NCBI GenBank assembly: GCA_964410675.1
Contig: CAYPIB010000079.1
Location: forward strand, 1 to 13,001
From: RGIG3040 sp964410675
GTDB taxonomy: Bacteria; Bacillota; Clostridia; Lachnospirales; Lachnospiraceae
DNA: 13,001 nt
Direction of reading: 5' to 3'
A model generated the notes under the pieces. The model had not been told where the DNA came from. It saw nothing but the letters and a program-made list of their open reading frames with translations, and searched no databases. Shown here in pieces: positions 6,626 to 13,001 of this stretch. Made by a program: the position numbers and the translations under genes. The first letter of the stretch is position 1; every line of letters starts with the position of its first letter.

Positions 6626-7417
6626 ATGAAAAAGGAAAAAAAAATTAATAAGACAATGATGCTTATACTATTGTGTTGCTTAACAATGATATTAACATCA
6701 TGTAAAAATGAAACGGAACCAAAACATAACTATCAGATTATAGAAAATAAATATTATAATCAATTTACAATGGATGGAAGTAACATTTATAATGGATTTG
6801 CCAAAGGATTTAGTATCTATTATCCTCAGATAGAGAATTTAGGCGATGAGGAGCTTGAATTAGAAATGAATAATAAAATAAAAGAATGTGCCATGAAAGA
6901 AATAAGAAATTCATCACCAAAAGACGGGGTTATAACAACAACATATTCAGTTACATTAGACAATGAACGCTTTATTAGTATTCATTTTGAAGCTAATTCT
7001 TTTGAAGAGCATCAATTATATCCTTTAATTAGTAGTAAAACTATCACAATAGATTTAAAGACGGGAAAAGCACTGAAGTTAAGTGATATAATTGATGTTG
7101 ATGATAGTTTTAAACGTGAGTTTTTTAATTTATTTACAAATACAAAAAATTATAACTTTAAAGAGATTAGTGATAAATCACTTTTTTATGAGCATATAGA
7201 AGAGTATGTTTATGATTCAGTTAACTTACATGAGAAACTAATTAAAAGTGATCAAGACAATTACCCAGAAGTTCATAGTTATATAACCGAAGACTCCCTT
7301 GTGATTAGTTTTGCTGTACCCAAGGTTATCGGCTCGTATGCTTTATACGAAGCGAAGTATAAAGACTTAAAGAAATGGTTAAAGAGTGATTTTATTACAT
7401 CTTTAGAAAGTAATTAG
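6626..7417 (+). CDS. Lipoprotein with RsiV-like DUF4163/DUF3298 region, candidate immunity protein
   Basis: This 263-residue exported lipoprotein has a charged start (KKEKKINK), a hydrophobic stretch and the lipobox LTSC with Cys26 as the lipid anchor. The mature part resembles the extracellular region of RsiV/PdaC-type proteins. A first segment (YYNQFTMDGSNIYNGFAKGF through EMNNKIKECAMKEI) is DUF4163-like. A second (KTITIDLKTGKALKLSDIID ... SYITEDSLVISFAVPKVIGS ... YKDLKKWLK) is DUF3298-like. In Bacillus and Clostridioides, RsiV uses this region to bind lysozyme. Here there is no cytoplasmic anti-sigma part and no sigma gene, and the neighbour is a GH19 lysozyme-like effector 10 bases upstream. 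An immunity role on the outer face of the membrane is therefore the best inference. GTGAAGGA precedes the ATG. Domain call is good; function is inferred. Confidence 0.78.
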   Translation: MKKEKKINKTMMLILLCCLTMILTSCKNETEPKHNYQIIENKYYNQFTMDGSNIYNGFAKGFSIYYPQIENLGDEELELEMNNKIKECAMKEIRNSSPKDGVITTTYSVTLDNERFISIHFEANSFEEHQLYPLISSKTITIDLKTGKALKLSDIIDVDDSFKREFFNLFTNTKNYNFKEISDKSLFYEHIEEYVYDSVNLHEKLIKSDQDNYPEVHSYITEDSLVISFAVPKVIGSYALYEAKYKDLKKWLKSDFITSLESN

Positions 7418-7630
7418 GGTGATACAATTGCGTTTCGAAATTCTTCTTCCATAACAAACTGGATTTTAAAGGATAAAATATCTTTTGATATAATAGAACT
7501 TTATAATATATCTGATAAAACAATTGAGAAAGTGGCTAATGAAAGTATTGAAAATGCAATGACATCTTGGATCGGAGGTAAAGTTTTGCTTGCCTCTTCA
7601 ATTGATTTTAGAGGACTTTTTAAAAGTTGA
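7418..7630 (+). pseudogene. Start-less coding remnant, unrecognised
   Basis: Immediately after the lipoprotein TAG, the same frame stays open for 70 codons to a TGA at 7628-7630. It has protein-like composition (FRNSSSITNWILKDKISFD, IELYNISDKTIEKVANESIE, TSWIGGKVLLASSIDFRGLF). There is no usable start: the RBS-like AGGGTGA leads to a TTG (7428) in a different frame that stops after eight codons. It is most likely a leftover of a longer gene. I do not recognise the family. The final KVLLASSIDF loosely recalls the first helix of a TetR protein, and the truncated TetR begins two codons after the TGA in the same frame, but the remainder does not fit TetR. Confidence 0.4.
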
Positions 7631-7633
7631 ATA

Positions 7634-8164
7634 GTGGTAGTAAATTTGGACGATATCGCAAATGAAGCTGATTATAGCAAATCAACACTTTATGTTTATT
7701 TCAAGAGTAAAGACGAAATTTATAATTATATTATCTACGAAAATATGGTGTCATTAAAAAAGCTTGTGGAAAATGCGATAAACCAGAATGACACGGAACA
7801 TTCTGTATTTATGGCTGTTTGTAATGCTCACGTTGCTTTGCAGAGAGAAAACCCGCTTTTTTTTGAAAGTATGATAAATAGCCAAACTGATAAAAACGGA
7901 GATGAGCCTAATTATAAAAATATGCTCAAACTAAATGATGATATAAACAAAATACTTTGTGATTTCATTGATAGGGGGATAACAAATAAATCTTTCAGGC
8001 CAGATATAGATACAAAAGAAACCGTCTTTGCGATGTGGTCATCGATTTGTGGGGTGATATTGATATCTTATAATAAACAGTCATATTTGCAATATTTGGA
8101 AACAAGCAGATCGGAGTTTTTGGAAAAAGCATTTAACACACTTTACAAAGCTATTTCAATATGA
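7634..8164 (+). CDS. TetR/AcrR-family regulator, N-terminally truncated
   Basis: The product reads VVNLDDIANEADYSKSTLYVYFKSKDEIYN, the second half of a TetR helix-turn-helix (recognition helix SKSTLYVYF). It continues into a ligand-binding helical domain ending at 176 residues. About 25 residues that would form helix 1 and the start of helix 2 are missing. The frame is closed by TGA at 7628-7630, and the GTG used here has no ribosome binding site. DNA binding, and perhaps expression, is therefore doubtful, and the gene may be a pseudogene. Its stop TGA (8162-8164) abuts the G-rich ribosome binding site of the PEBP gene. The two were probably an operon, with the regulator controlling itself and its neighbour. 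TetR family is sure; functionality is not. Confidence 0.75.
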   Translation: MVVNLDDIANEADYSKSTLYVYFKSKDEIYNYIIYENMVSLKKLVENAINQNDTEHSVFMAVCNAHVALQRENPLFFESMINSQTDKNGDEPNYKNMLKLNDDINKILCDFIDRGITNKSFRPDIDTKETVFAMWSSICGVILISYNKQSYLQYLETSRSEFLEKAFNTLYKAISI

Positions 8165-8172
8165 GGGGGGGG
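8165..8172 (+). repeat. G8 homopolymer inside the PEBP ribosome binding site
   Basis: Eight consecutive G follow the TetR stop and precede AAAATT-ATG (8179). In this AT-rich DNA such a tract stands out. It provides the Shine-Dalgarno purines, so a gain or loss of G would change the spacing to the start codon. Confidence 0.75.
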
Positions 8173-8178
8173 AAAATT

Positions 8179-8649
8179 ATGCGCGAAAATGCTACATTAA
8201 GCGTCACCAGTGTTTTTGAGAACAATGGAAAGATACCTGTAAAGTTTACTGGACATGGCAAAGATATATCACCCGCACTAAGTCTATCGGAGTTATCTAA
8301 TAAAGCACGATCGCTTGCGATTATTATGGACGATATAAAGCACCCGATTTTTCATGTTTACAATCACTGGACTATCTGGAATCTACCAGTTATGCAAAAA
8401 ATACCCGAAAATATACCACATGGGAAAAAATTAGATGATTTTGATGGTGCTGTTCAAGGTGTCGGATATGGACGACATAAGTATAGAGGACCGAAACCTC
8501 CTTTAGGAACAACTCACAAATATCAATATAATGTGTATGTATTAGATTGCCGCCTTGAACTTAGCTCAAAGTCAAAGAAAGCAGATTTACTAAAAGCTAT
8601 GGATAATCACATTTTGCAGTACGGCTTTATTACTGGCGAATACAAGTGA
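8179..8649 (+). CDS. PEBP-family protein, YbhB/YbcL type
   Basis: This 156-residue phosphatidylethanolamine-binding-protein homologue is the cytoplasmic bacterial type (no signal peptide). The conserved anion-pocket segments are present: SPALSLSELSNKARSLAIIMDD (residues 31-52, with the Met-Asp-Asp where family members have D-P-D), HWTIWNLP (63-70), GRHKYRGPKPPLGTTHKYQY (98-117, matching the family's YxGPxPP...H.Y) and a closing ITGEY. The substrate is unknown for this family in bacteria. The start at 8179 is chosen since the in-frame ATG at 8161 overlaps the TetR stop and would place the G8 tract inside the coding region. It probably formed a two-gene unit with the TetR gene. Confidence 0.9.
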   Translation: MRENATLSVTSVFENNGKIPVKFTGHGKDISPALSLSELSNKARSLAIIMDDIKHPIFHVYNHWTIWNLPVMQKIPENIPHGKKLDDFDGAVQGVGYGRHKYRGPKPPLGTTHKYQYNVYVLDCRLELSSKSKKADLLKAMDNHILQYGFITGEYK

Positions 8650-8690
8650 ACTGTTTTCCATTACTTTTATTTTGTTATGGGCATGTTTTT

Positions 8691-8719
8691 TTTACAGTTT
8701 GGAATAATAAGATTGTAAA
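8691..8719 (+). promoter_or_regulatory. Candidate sigma-A promoter for the CmpB-like gene
   Basis: TTTACA (8691-8696), 17 bases, TGTAAA (8714-8719) matches five and four of six consensus bases. It is positioned 23 bases before the downstream ATG, which would leave only a very short leader, so it is tentative. Confidence 0.35.
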
Positions 8720-8741
8720 GAAAATATGAGGTGATAACGAA

Positions 8742-9341
8742 ATGTCAATAATAAATAAGAATTTATTAAATAAATATAATTTTTATATCCTATTTTTCTT
8801 CTTTCTGTCCTTCGCAGGATGGATTTGGGAAGTTATATTATATTTATTTATGTTGCAATCATTTGTTAATCGAGGTGTTTTACTGGGGCCATGGCTTCCA
8901 ATTTATGGGTTTGGCGGGATTTTGCTCACAGTGCTGCTTCATGACTTAAAGAGAAGTCCTGTTCTAATATTTATTTTATCCAGTGTGATAGGATCTATAT
9001 TAGAATATATAACAAGCTGGGCGCTAGAAATCATATGGGGTATTCGATGGTGGGATTATGATACGTTTTGGGGTAATATTAACGGTCGTGTCTGTATTGC
9101 GGCAAGTCTTTTGTTTGGTGCAGCCGGTCTTATTCTGCATTATTTTTTAATTCCTGTAATGAGGAAAATAAATGCTAAAATACCTTGTAAATGGCAGGCT
9201 GTTTTAGCATTTATTTTATTGATTCTATTTATTCCAGATTATATTTACTCATTTTTTTCACCCAATATTGGTGATGGAATTGCTTATACTTGTTATCACG
9301 CAGTGGATATAAAGCAGTTTCTTTATCTGTTCTTAATATGA
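8742..9341 (+). CDS. CmpB-like putative ABC-transporter membrane protein (PF06541 type)
   Basis: This 199-residue integral membrane protein has about five to six hydrophobic helices. It carries the hallmarks of the family annotated as putative ABC transporter permease (CmpB): FAGWIWEVILY at helix 1, VNRGVLLGPWLPIYGFGG in the first loop, EYITSWALE, and RWWDYDTFWGNINGRVC. The family label is historical, transport is not proven, and there is no ATPase beside it. GAGGTGATAAC gives the ribosome binding site 7-13 bases before the ATG. It is an isolated gene here, flanked by short AT-rich spacers. The tail after helix 5 is short compared with longer family members but has no sign of a frameshift. 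Confidence 0.85.
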   Translation: MSIINKNLLNKYNFYILFFFFLSFAGWIWEVILYLFMLQSFVNRGVLLGPWLPIYGFGGILLTVLLHDLKRSPVLIFILSSVIGSILEYITSWALEIIWGIRWWDYDTFWGNINGRVCIAASLLFGAAGLILHYFLIPVMRKINAKIPCKWQAVLAFILLILFIPDYIYSFFSPNIGDGIAYTCYHAVDIKQFLYLFLI

Positions 9342-9401
9342 TAATGGTTGTTCTATATAATACTATTAAAGAATTTGAAAGCTATATTCGAATAGAAGGT
9401 A

Positions 9402-9430
9402 TTAACGCCCTTTATGTTTTGTAGTATAAT
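9402..9430 (+). promoter_or_regulatory. sigma-A-type promoter of the transglutaminase-like gene
   Basis: TTAACG (9402-9407), 17 bases, then a perfect TATAAT (9425-9430), 53 bases before the preferred start. The 10-base palindrome TATTCGAATA (9385-9394) lies just upstream of the -35. Confidence 0.6.
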
Positions 9431-9483
9431 AAATTAAAATATAAGAAAGTATGAGCTATATTGATAAAAAAGGAGTAAAATTT

Positions 9484-10086
9484 ATGAGATTAATTTTAGA
9501 AAGTGAGTGTATAGATGATTATTTGCAGTCTGATGAATACATAGATTATAATCATCCATCTATACAGGAAAAAGCAAAAGAGCTTTTTCATGGAATAACT
9601 GATGAGAAACAAAAAATTAACATTGCCTTTGAATTTGTCCGTGATAAGATTAGCCATTCGGGTGACATCGACAGTGAGAGAGTAACTAAAAAAGCGTCAG
9701 AGGTACTCAAATACCGTGAAGGCATCTGTTTCGCTAAATCTTTACTATTAGCCGCCTTATTAAGATATGCTGGTGTTCCTTCCGGTTTATGCTATCAACA
9801 TCTAACTAGAGAAGATACACCAGATACCGGCTATGTTCTGCATGGACTCAATGCGGTTTATTTATCAAAAGAAAATAAATGGGTTCGACTGGATGCCAGA
9901 GGAAATAAGCAGGGTGTTAACGCACAGTTTAGTGTGGAAGATGAGCAGATTGCTTTTAAAGTACGGCCGGAATATGATGAAATTGACTATCCCACTATTT
10001 ATGCGTTTCCTCATGCTGGAGTCGTGGAAGCCTTTGAAACTTATAATAACCGTAAAACGCAGGAATTAGCGATAACTAAAATTTAA
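9484..10086 (+). CDS. Transglutaminase-like cysteine protease-fold protein
   Basis: This 200-residue cytoplasmic protein has a transglutaminase-core fold. The Cys-His-Asp triad can be placed as Cys82 (YREGICFAKSLLLAALLRY), His120 (VLHGLNAVYL) and Asp137 (WVRLDARG), in the order and spacing of the family. Such proteins act as peptidases, amidases or cross-linkers; the substrate here is unknown. A short helical N-terminus precedes the core, and there is no signal peptide or membrane segment. The start at 9484 is chosen because GGAG (9470-9473) lies 10 bases ahead. The in-frame ATG at 9451 would swallow that site. It is transcribed from its own promoter and followed by a terminator at 10191-10237. 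No functional link to either neighbour is evident. Confidence 0.88.
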   Translation: MRLILESECIDDYLQSDEYIDYNHPSIQEKAKELFHGITDEKQKINIAFEFVRDKISHSGDIDSERVTKKASEVLKYREGICFAKSLLLAALLRYAGVPSGLCYQHLTREDTPDTGYVLHGLNAVYLSKENKWVRLDARGNKQGVNAQFSVEDEQIAFKVRPEYDEIDYPTIYAFPHAGVVEAFETYNNRKTQELAITKI

Positions 10087-10190
10087 TTAAATTTATGTAT
10101 GAGGGGAATTCTATCATTCAAGAAGTGGAAGTAAAGATGATATTATTGTTGAGAGCTATACTCAGTAAAAATCTTATAAGTTTTATAATT

Positions 10191-10237
10191 AAAAAGTATT
10201 CTTTGCAAGAGATAAATTTCTTGTAAGAATATTTTTT
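10191..10237 (+). terminator. Terminator between the transglutaminase gene and the ytrA operon
   Basis: TATTCTT + CAAGA (10197-10210) pairs with TCTTG + AAGAATA (10219-10231) with a small internal bulge. It is flanked by AAAAA on the left and TTTTTT on the right, so it could act in both directions. The remainder of 10087-10190 shows no gene. Confidence 0.65.
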
Positions 10238-10246
10238 AGTTTCCAC

Positions 10247-10275
10247 TTGACAAAAGAAAATTTTTTTGATAAGGT
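10247..10275 (+). promoter_or_regulatory. Candidate promoter of the ytrA-type operon
   Basis: A perfect TTGACA (10247-10252) is followed after 17 bases by TAAGGT, a poor -10. The leader holds two similar AT-rich steps, TAATTAACC and TATTAACTA, immediately before the AAGGAGG site. These could be an operator for the encoded GntR repressor. Only the -35 is strong. Confidence 0.4.
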
Positions 10276-10321
10276 TAGTGACATAAGTAATTAACCTATT
10301 AACTAAGGAGGGAGAAATAAA

Positions 10322-10678
10322 TTGAATGATCAAAAACCGGTATTCATCCAGATTGTAGAAATGATTGAAGACGATATTCTTTCTGGAACTTATAGTGTGG
10401 ATGATCTAATTATTTCAACGCCTCAAATTTCAAAACTTCTATCTGTTAATCCAACAACAGCGCAGCGAGCCATTAGTGTACTTACAGACCGGGGCATTAT
10501 ATATAAAAAGCGTGGTGTGGGTATGGCTGTAACGATGGAAGCAAGAGAGATGATTTTGTCGGAACGTAAAAAGACTTTTTTTGAACATATTGTTCCGGAG
10601 TTTATTAGTGAGGCGAGGAAAATCGGTATTTCAGATAGTACATTATTACAAATTGTAAAGGAGAATTTTCATGATTGA
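10322..10678 (+). CDS. GntR-family transcriptional regulator, YtrA subfamily
   Basis: This 118-residue protein consists almost only of a GntR winged helix (QIVEMIEDDILSGTYSVDDL, then STPQISKLLSVNPTTAQRAI and LTDRGIIYKKRGVGM) plus a short C-terminal dimerisation helix. That is the size and layout of YtrA-type repressors, which control an adjacent ABC transporter and often respond to cell-envelope stress. The start is TTG at 10322 behind a strong AAGGAGG, and no in-frame ATG exists nearby. The stop overlaps the ABC ATPase start by eight bases, implying coupled translation and self-regulation of the three-gene operon. Confidence 0.9.
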   Translation: MNDQKPVFIQIVEMIEDDILSGTYSVDDLIISTPQISKLLSVNPTTAQRAISVLTDRGIIYKKRGVGMAVTMEAREMILSERKKTFFEHIVPEFISEARKIGISDSTLLQIVKENFHD

Positions 10679-11519
10679 ACTTATGAGTGTAACTAAAAAA
10701 TATGGTAAAATCGTTGGTATCCAGGATTTTTCTATTCAAATTGAACAGCCTGGTATTTACTGCCTTCTAGGTCGCAACGGTGCAGGAAAAACGACATTGC
10801 TCAAAACGTTGTCCGGTCATATTGCAGCTACGTCCGGTACTATTTCAGTAAATGGTAAGGAAGTGACTTCGCTTGCCATGCCGGAGGATGTACATTATGT
10901 TGAGAGTAATGCATCACAATTTAATATGAAGCTGGATGATTTATTTCATGCAGCTGCAGATTTAAGTAAAACATTTAATCTTTCTTATGCCTTGGATATT
11001 GCCAAGCGGTTTCAGCTTGATAGAAAAAAGCGCTATAAACAACTTTCCTTTGGCATGAAGGCAATGGTCAACACACTGCTGGCTCTGGCGTCAGGCAAAG
11101 AGATTTTGCTTTTAGATGAACCAGTACTTGGGTTTGATCCAGTGATGCGAAAGAATTTTTATGAGATGCTGCAGGAGAGTAATACTAAAAATCCCAAAAC
11201 AATTATTATTTCAACACATATTATTGATGAAATTGCAAAAGTGGCAGATCAGCTTATTATTATTAATAAAGGTCAGCTTGTCCAGTTTTGCGATATGAAT
11301 GAGATTGACGAAAAAGCATATTGTGTCACCGGTCCGAATGAAAATGTTATAGCAGCTACAAAGGGACTGCATATTCTAAGTGAAATAAAGGCGGGAGGTT
11401 TTCTTTCACGATATATCTATGACAGGCGTTTACCGGAAAGCGATAAATATTCTATATCGGCTTTGAGTTTACAGGATTTCTTTATTGGTCTTGTCGGGGA
11501 CGAAAAGGAGGCAAATTAA
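10671..11519 (+). CDS. ABC transporter ATP-binding protein, YtrB-like
   Basis: This 282-residue ABC ATPase has Walker A GRNGAGKTT (residues 34-42), signature LSFGMK (125-130), Walker B ILLLDEP with Asp149 and Glu150, and H-loop ISTHIIDEI. About 80 residues follow the ATPase core, as in transporters of the drug/peptide or lantibiotic-protection type. The signature deviates from the usual LSGGM/Q by a Phe for the second Gly. The same change occurs in YtrB-like proteins as far as I recall, so activity is not excluded. It overlaps the regulator gene upstream and touches the permease gene downstream (TAA then ATG), so this is one operon. The exported substrate cannot be read from sequence. Confidence 0.92.
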   Translation: MIELMSVTKKYGKIVGIQDFSIQIEQPGIYCLLGRNGAGKTTLLKTLSGHIAATSGTISVNGKEVTSLAMPEDVHYVESNASQFNMKLDDLFHAAADLSKTFNLSYALDIAKRFQLDRKKRYKQLSFGMKAMVNTLLALASGKEILLLDEPVLGFDPVMRKNFYEMLQESNTKNPKTIIISTHIIDEIAKVADQLIIINKGQLVQFCDMNEIDEKAYCVTGPNENVIAATKGLHILSEIKAGGFLSRYIYDRRLPESDKYSISALSLQDFFIGLVGDEKEAN

Positions 11520-12206
11520 ATGAAAACGGAATTAGGAATTGTAAAAATTAATCTAAAAAAATCAGATACCGTATATAAAATAATGATTCCAATCATGATA
11601 TTAGTGATCATCAATTATATAACGTCGATGGCGCTTCTTGGAACATCAGAAAATATTACGTTAGCAGCAGGTAATTACCTGTATCTTTTACCATTGCTGA
11701 TGGCAATATTTGTTCCTGCTCAGAACTTTTCCAAGTTAATGAATCTCGGCGGCAAGCGCAAAGATTTTTTTAGAAGCAGTATTATCTTATATGTCTTTGT
11801 TTCTGCGTTTGTGACCTTGGCAAGTATATTACTCCATTTTACCATTGACCCTATTCTTCTGACGAGGATATTGGGTGTGATAGACTTATTGAATGTATTT
11901 GGCTTCATCGAACATGGTACGATAATAGCGTTTGTTCAAATGTGGGCATTCCTAACACTTTGCTGCTGTGTTCTGCATACGTTGACGCTTATACAAGGAC
12001 GTTGGTATGGCTGGTGTGTAGATGTTCTTATCATAACAATCATAAGCGTTTTTACACCAATAGCAACACTCCGAGTTGCACTGTTATGGTTCTTCAATAT
12101 GATTATCTTTCATGATACTGCTATTGTACAAATTTTATCATGCTTAATATTAGGAGCTGTTATTTATTACGCAAGTCTGATTCCAATTAAAAGCAAGCCA
12201 ATCTAG
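11520..12206 (+). CDS. ABC transporter permease
   Basis: This 228-residue membrane protein has six hydrophobic segments (for example IMIPIMILVIINYITSMAL near the N-terminus, then IILYVFVSAFVTLASILLHF, and IVQILSCLILGAVIYYASLI near the end). It is a small ABC-2-like permease with no extracellular domain. It immediately follows the ATPase stop, with AAAGGAGG in the last ATPase codons as its ribosome binding site. It completes a regulator-ATPase-permease unit, and the terminator at 12253-12303 ends the operon. Sequence alone gives no substrate. Confidence 0.85.
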   Translation: MKTELGIVKINLKKSDTVYKIMIPIMILVIINYITSMALLGTSENITLAAGNYLYLLPLLMAIFVPAQNFSKLMNLGGKRKDFFRSSIILYVFVSAFVTLASILLHFTIDPILLTRILGVIDLLNVFGFIEHGTIIAFVQMWAFLTLCCCVLHTLTLIQGRWYGWCVDVLIITIISVFTPIATLRVALLWFFNMIIFHDTAIVQILSCLILGAVIYYASLIPIKSKPI

Positions 12207-12252
12207 AAGTTGCCGTTTTATAATACTAACCATAAATATTAATTTAATAAAC

Positions 12253-12303
12253 AAAAAGAGTCGAAGTTAGGCAAACACACCTCAATCTCGACTCTTTTTA
12301 TTT
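12253..12303 (+). terminator. Terminator of the ytrA-type operon
   Basis: A perfect 12-base stem, AAAAAGAGTCGA (12253-12264) with TCGACTCTTTTT (12288-12299), has a 23-base loop and a trailing T-rich run. Because both ends are A/T runs, it can work in both directions. Confidence 0.88.
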
Positions 12304-12388
12304 TCAGAATAAAGGCATATGTACATTTCATAGTTCTATTTTTCACTCCCAAATTGTATATTGATAAAAAGTAAAAGGATGTTGCAAT

Positions 12389-12556
12389 ATGGCGGTAGAG
12401 AACATTTACAAGAAAGAAACCAAAGATAATCTAACAGAATCGTATACAAAGGCATTTGTAAAATATATTGAAGCAGCAGAACAGGGAAAGTGTCAAGAGG
12501 AGTTACTTTATAATGCACCGGATTTAAAATCTAATAGGTGTGATAGTTATGTCTGA
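12389..12556 (+). CDS. Small hypothetical protein upstream of the serine recombinase
   Basis: This 55-codon ORF starts at ATG 12389 behind AAAAGGATG. It encodes an acidic-basic helical protein (MAVENIYKKETKDNLTESYT ... YIEAAEQGKCQEELLYNA). It overlaps the recombinase start by eight bases (ATGTCTGA), a translational-coupling arrangement that supports it being real. I do not recognise a family. Position suggests an accessory or control role for the recombinase, but that is inference. Confidence 0.6.
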   Translation: MAVENIYKKETKDNLTESYTKAFVKYIEAAEQGKCQEELLYNAPDLKSNRCDSYV

Positions 12557-13001
12557 AGTTAGAAATAAAGCAGCCATATACTGTCGTTTATCGGCAGAAG
12601 ACAGAGATAAATCCAGTCCGGAGGAGGACAGCAGATCAATTCAAAATCAGAAATCGATGTTAGTACAATATGCCATTAAAAATGGCTGGGAAATCTACAA
12701 TATTTACAGCGATGATGACTATACCGGTTCTGACCGCAGCCGGCCGGAGTTTAATAAGCTGTTAAAGGATGCAGAGAAGGGAAAGTTTCATATCCTGCTC
12801 TGTAAAACCCAATCCCGATTTACCCGTGAGCTGGAACTGGTAGAAAAGTACATACATGGGCTGTTTACCGTCTGGGGAATCCGCTTTGTCAGCTTAGTTG
12901 ACAATGCCGATACTGCAAATGAAGGCAATAAAAAGTCCAGACAGATTAATGGATTAGTAAACGAATGGTATTTAGAGGACCTTTCAGATAATATCAAAGG
13001 C
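12549..13001 (+). CDS. Large serine recombinase, N-terminal part (runs off the window)
   Basis: The first 151 codons of a resolvase/invertase-domain recombinase are present. The catalytic motif AIYCRLSAED holds the nucleophile Ser15, followed by SRSIQNQKSM, the conserved YSDDDYTGSDRSRPEFNKLL and CKTQSRFTRELE with the conserved Arg. The body at 12900-13001 (NEGNKKSRQINGLVNEWYLE) is typical of the large, integrase-type serine recombinases of clostridial transposons and integrative elements (TnpX/TndX-like). These cut and rejoin att sites through a Ser-DNA bond. The C-terminal zinc-ribbon and coiled-coil parts lie beyond the window. The gene sits near the presumed end of the element it moves. 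Confidence 0.93.
   Translation, partial: MSEVRNKAAIYCRLSAEDRDKSSPEEDSRSIQNQKSMLVQYAIKNGWEIYNIYSDDDYTGSDRSRPEFNKLLKDAEKGKFHILLCKTQSRFTRELELVEKYIHGLFTVWGIRFVSLVDNADTANEGNKKSRQINGLVNEWYLEDLSDNIKG

Noticed and set aside
9385..9394. TATTCGAATA palindrome as an operator
   Set aside because: Ten-base AT-rich palindromes are common in such DNA. There is only one copy and no matching regulator nearby, so it is noted only beside the promoter.
9833..10069. Second + strand open frame inside the transglutaminase-like gene
   Set aside because: It is an out-of-frame shadow of a gene with a clear Cys-His-Asp triad.
12336..12518. Minus-strand frame opposite the small ORF before the recombinase
   Set aside because: It has no ribosome binding site, and the opposite strand has a start coupled to the recombinase.
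12788..12997. Minus-strand frame opposite the serine recombinase
   Set aside because: It lies wholly antisense to the conserved catalytic domain.
1..13001. CRISPR arrays, tRNA or rRNA genes
   Set aside because: No regularly spaced repeats, cloverleaf arms or conserved rRNA segments were seen on reading either strand.

Overview
The window looks like a chromosomal stretch of a low-GC, anaerobic, endospore-forming Firmicute, probably a clostridium of the Lachnospiraceae type. The evidence is the oxygen-sensitive class III ribonucleotide reductase pair, a GerA/SpoVAF-type spore membrane protein, a cotJABC spore-coat operon, a DegV lipid-binding protein, AT-rich codon use and strong AGGAGG ribosome binding sites. 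All convincing genes lie on the + strand. Taxon assignment is inference; no search could be run.

Layout. (1) Positions 1-1839 form a deoxynucleotide block: the 3' end of nrdD, nrdG and a trimeric-type dUTPase. (2) 1848-3429 is a monocistronic spoVAF/gerAA-like gene with a plausible forespore promoter and a terminator. (3) 3443-4466 is a monocistronic degV gene, with its promoter embedded in a long palindrome and a strong terminator. (4) 4534-5428 is cotJA-cotJB-cotJC; cotJC is cut off at 138 codons and has lost the C-terminal half of its Mn site. (5) 5429-7417 is a very AT-rich module: a probable secreted effector (helical WXG/LXG-like N-terminus, acidic linker, GH19 lysozyme/chitinase-like domain, interrupted by one in-frame TGA), followed 10 bases later by a lipoprotein resembling the lysozyme-binding part of RsiV (DUF4163/DUF3298). 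I read this as an effector-immunity pair. (6) 7418-10086 is a patchwork of short unrelated genes: an unrecognised start-less coding remnant, a TetR regulator lacking its first helix, a PEBP/YbhB protein whose ribosome binding site contains eight consecutive G, a CmpB-like (PF06541) membrane protein, and a transglutaminase-like protein with its own promoter. (7) 10191-12303 is a YtrA-type GntR regulator, ABC ATPase and ABC permease operon, with terminators on both sides. (8) 12389 to the end begins another mobile or integrated unit: a 55-codon ORF overlapping the start of a large serine recombinase that runs off the window.

How it fits together. Conserved housekeeping and sporulation genes (1-4) are followed at the broken cotJC by an accessory zone (5-6) with several decayed genes, then a self-contained regulated transporter operon, then a site-specific recombinase. 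The most interesting signal is the GH19 effector with the RsiV-like lipoprotein next to it. RsiV-type domains are known to bind lysozyme as sensors, and here the same fold may serve as an immunity protein against a muramidase/chitinase-like toxin.
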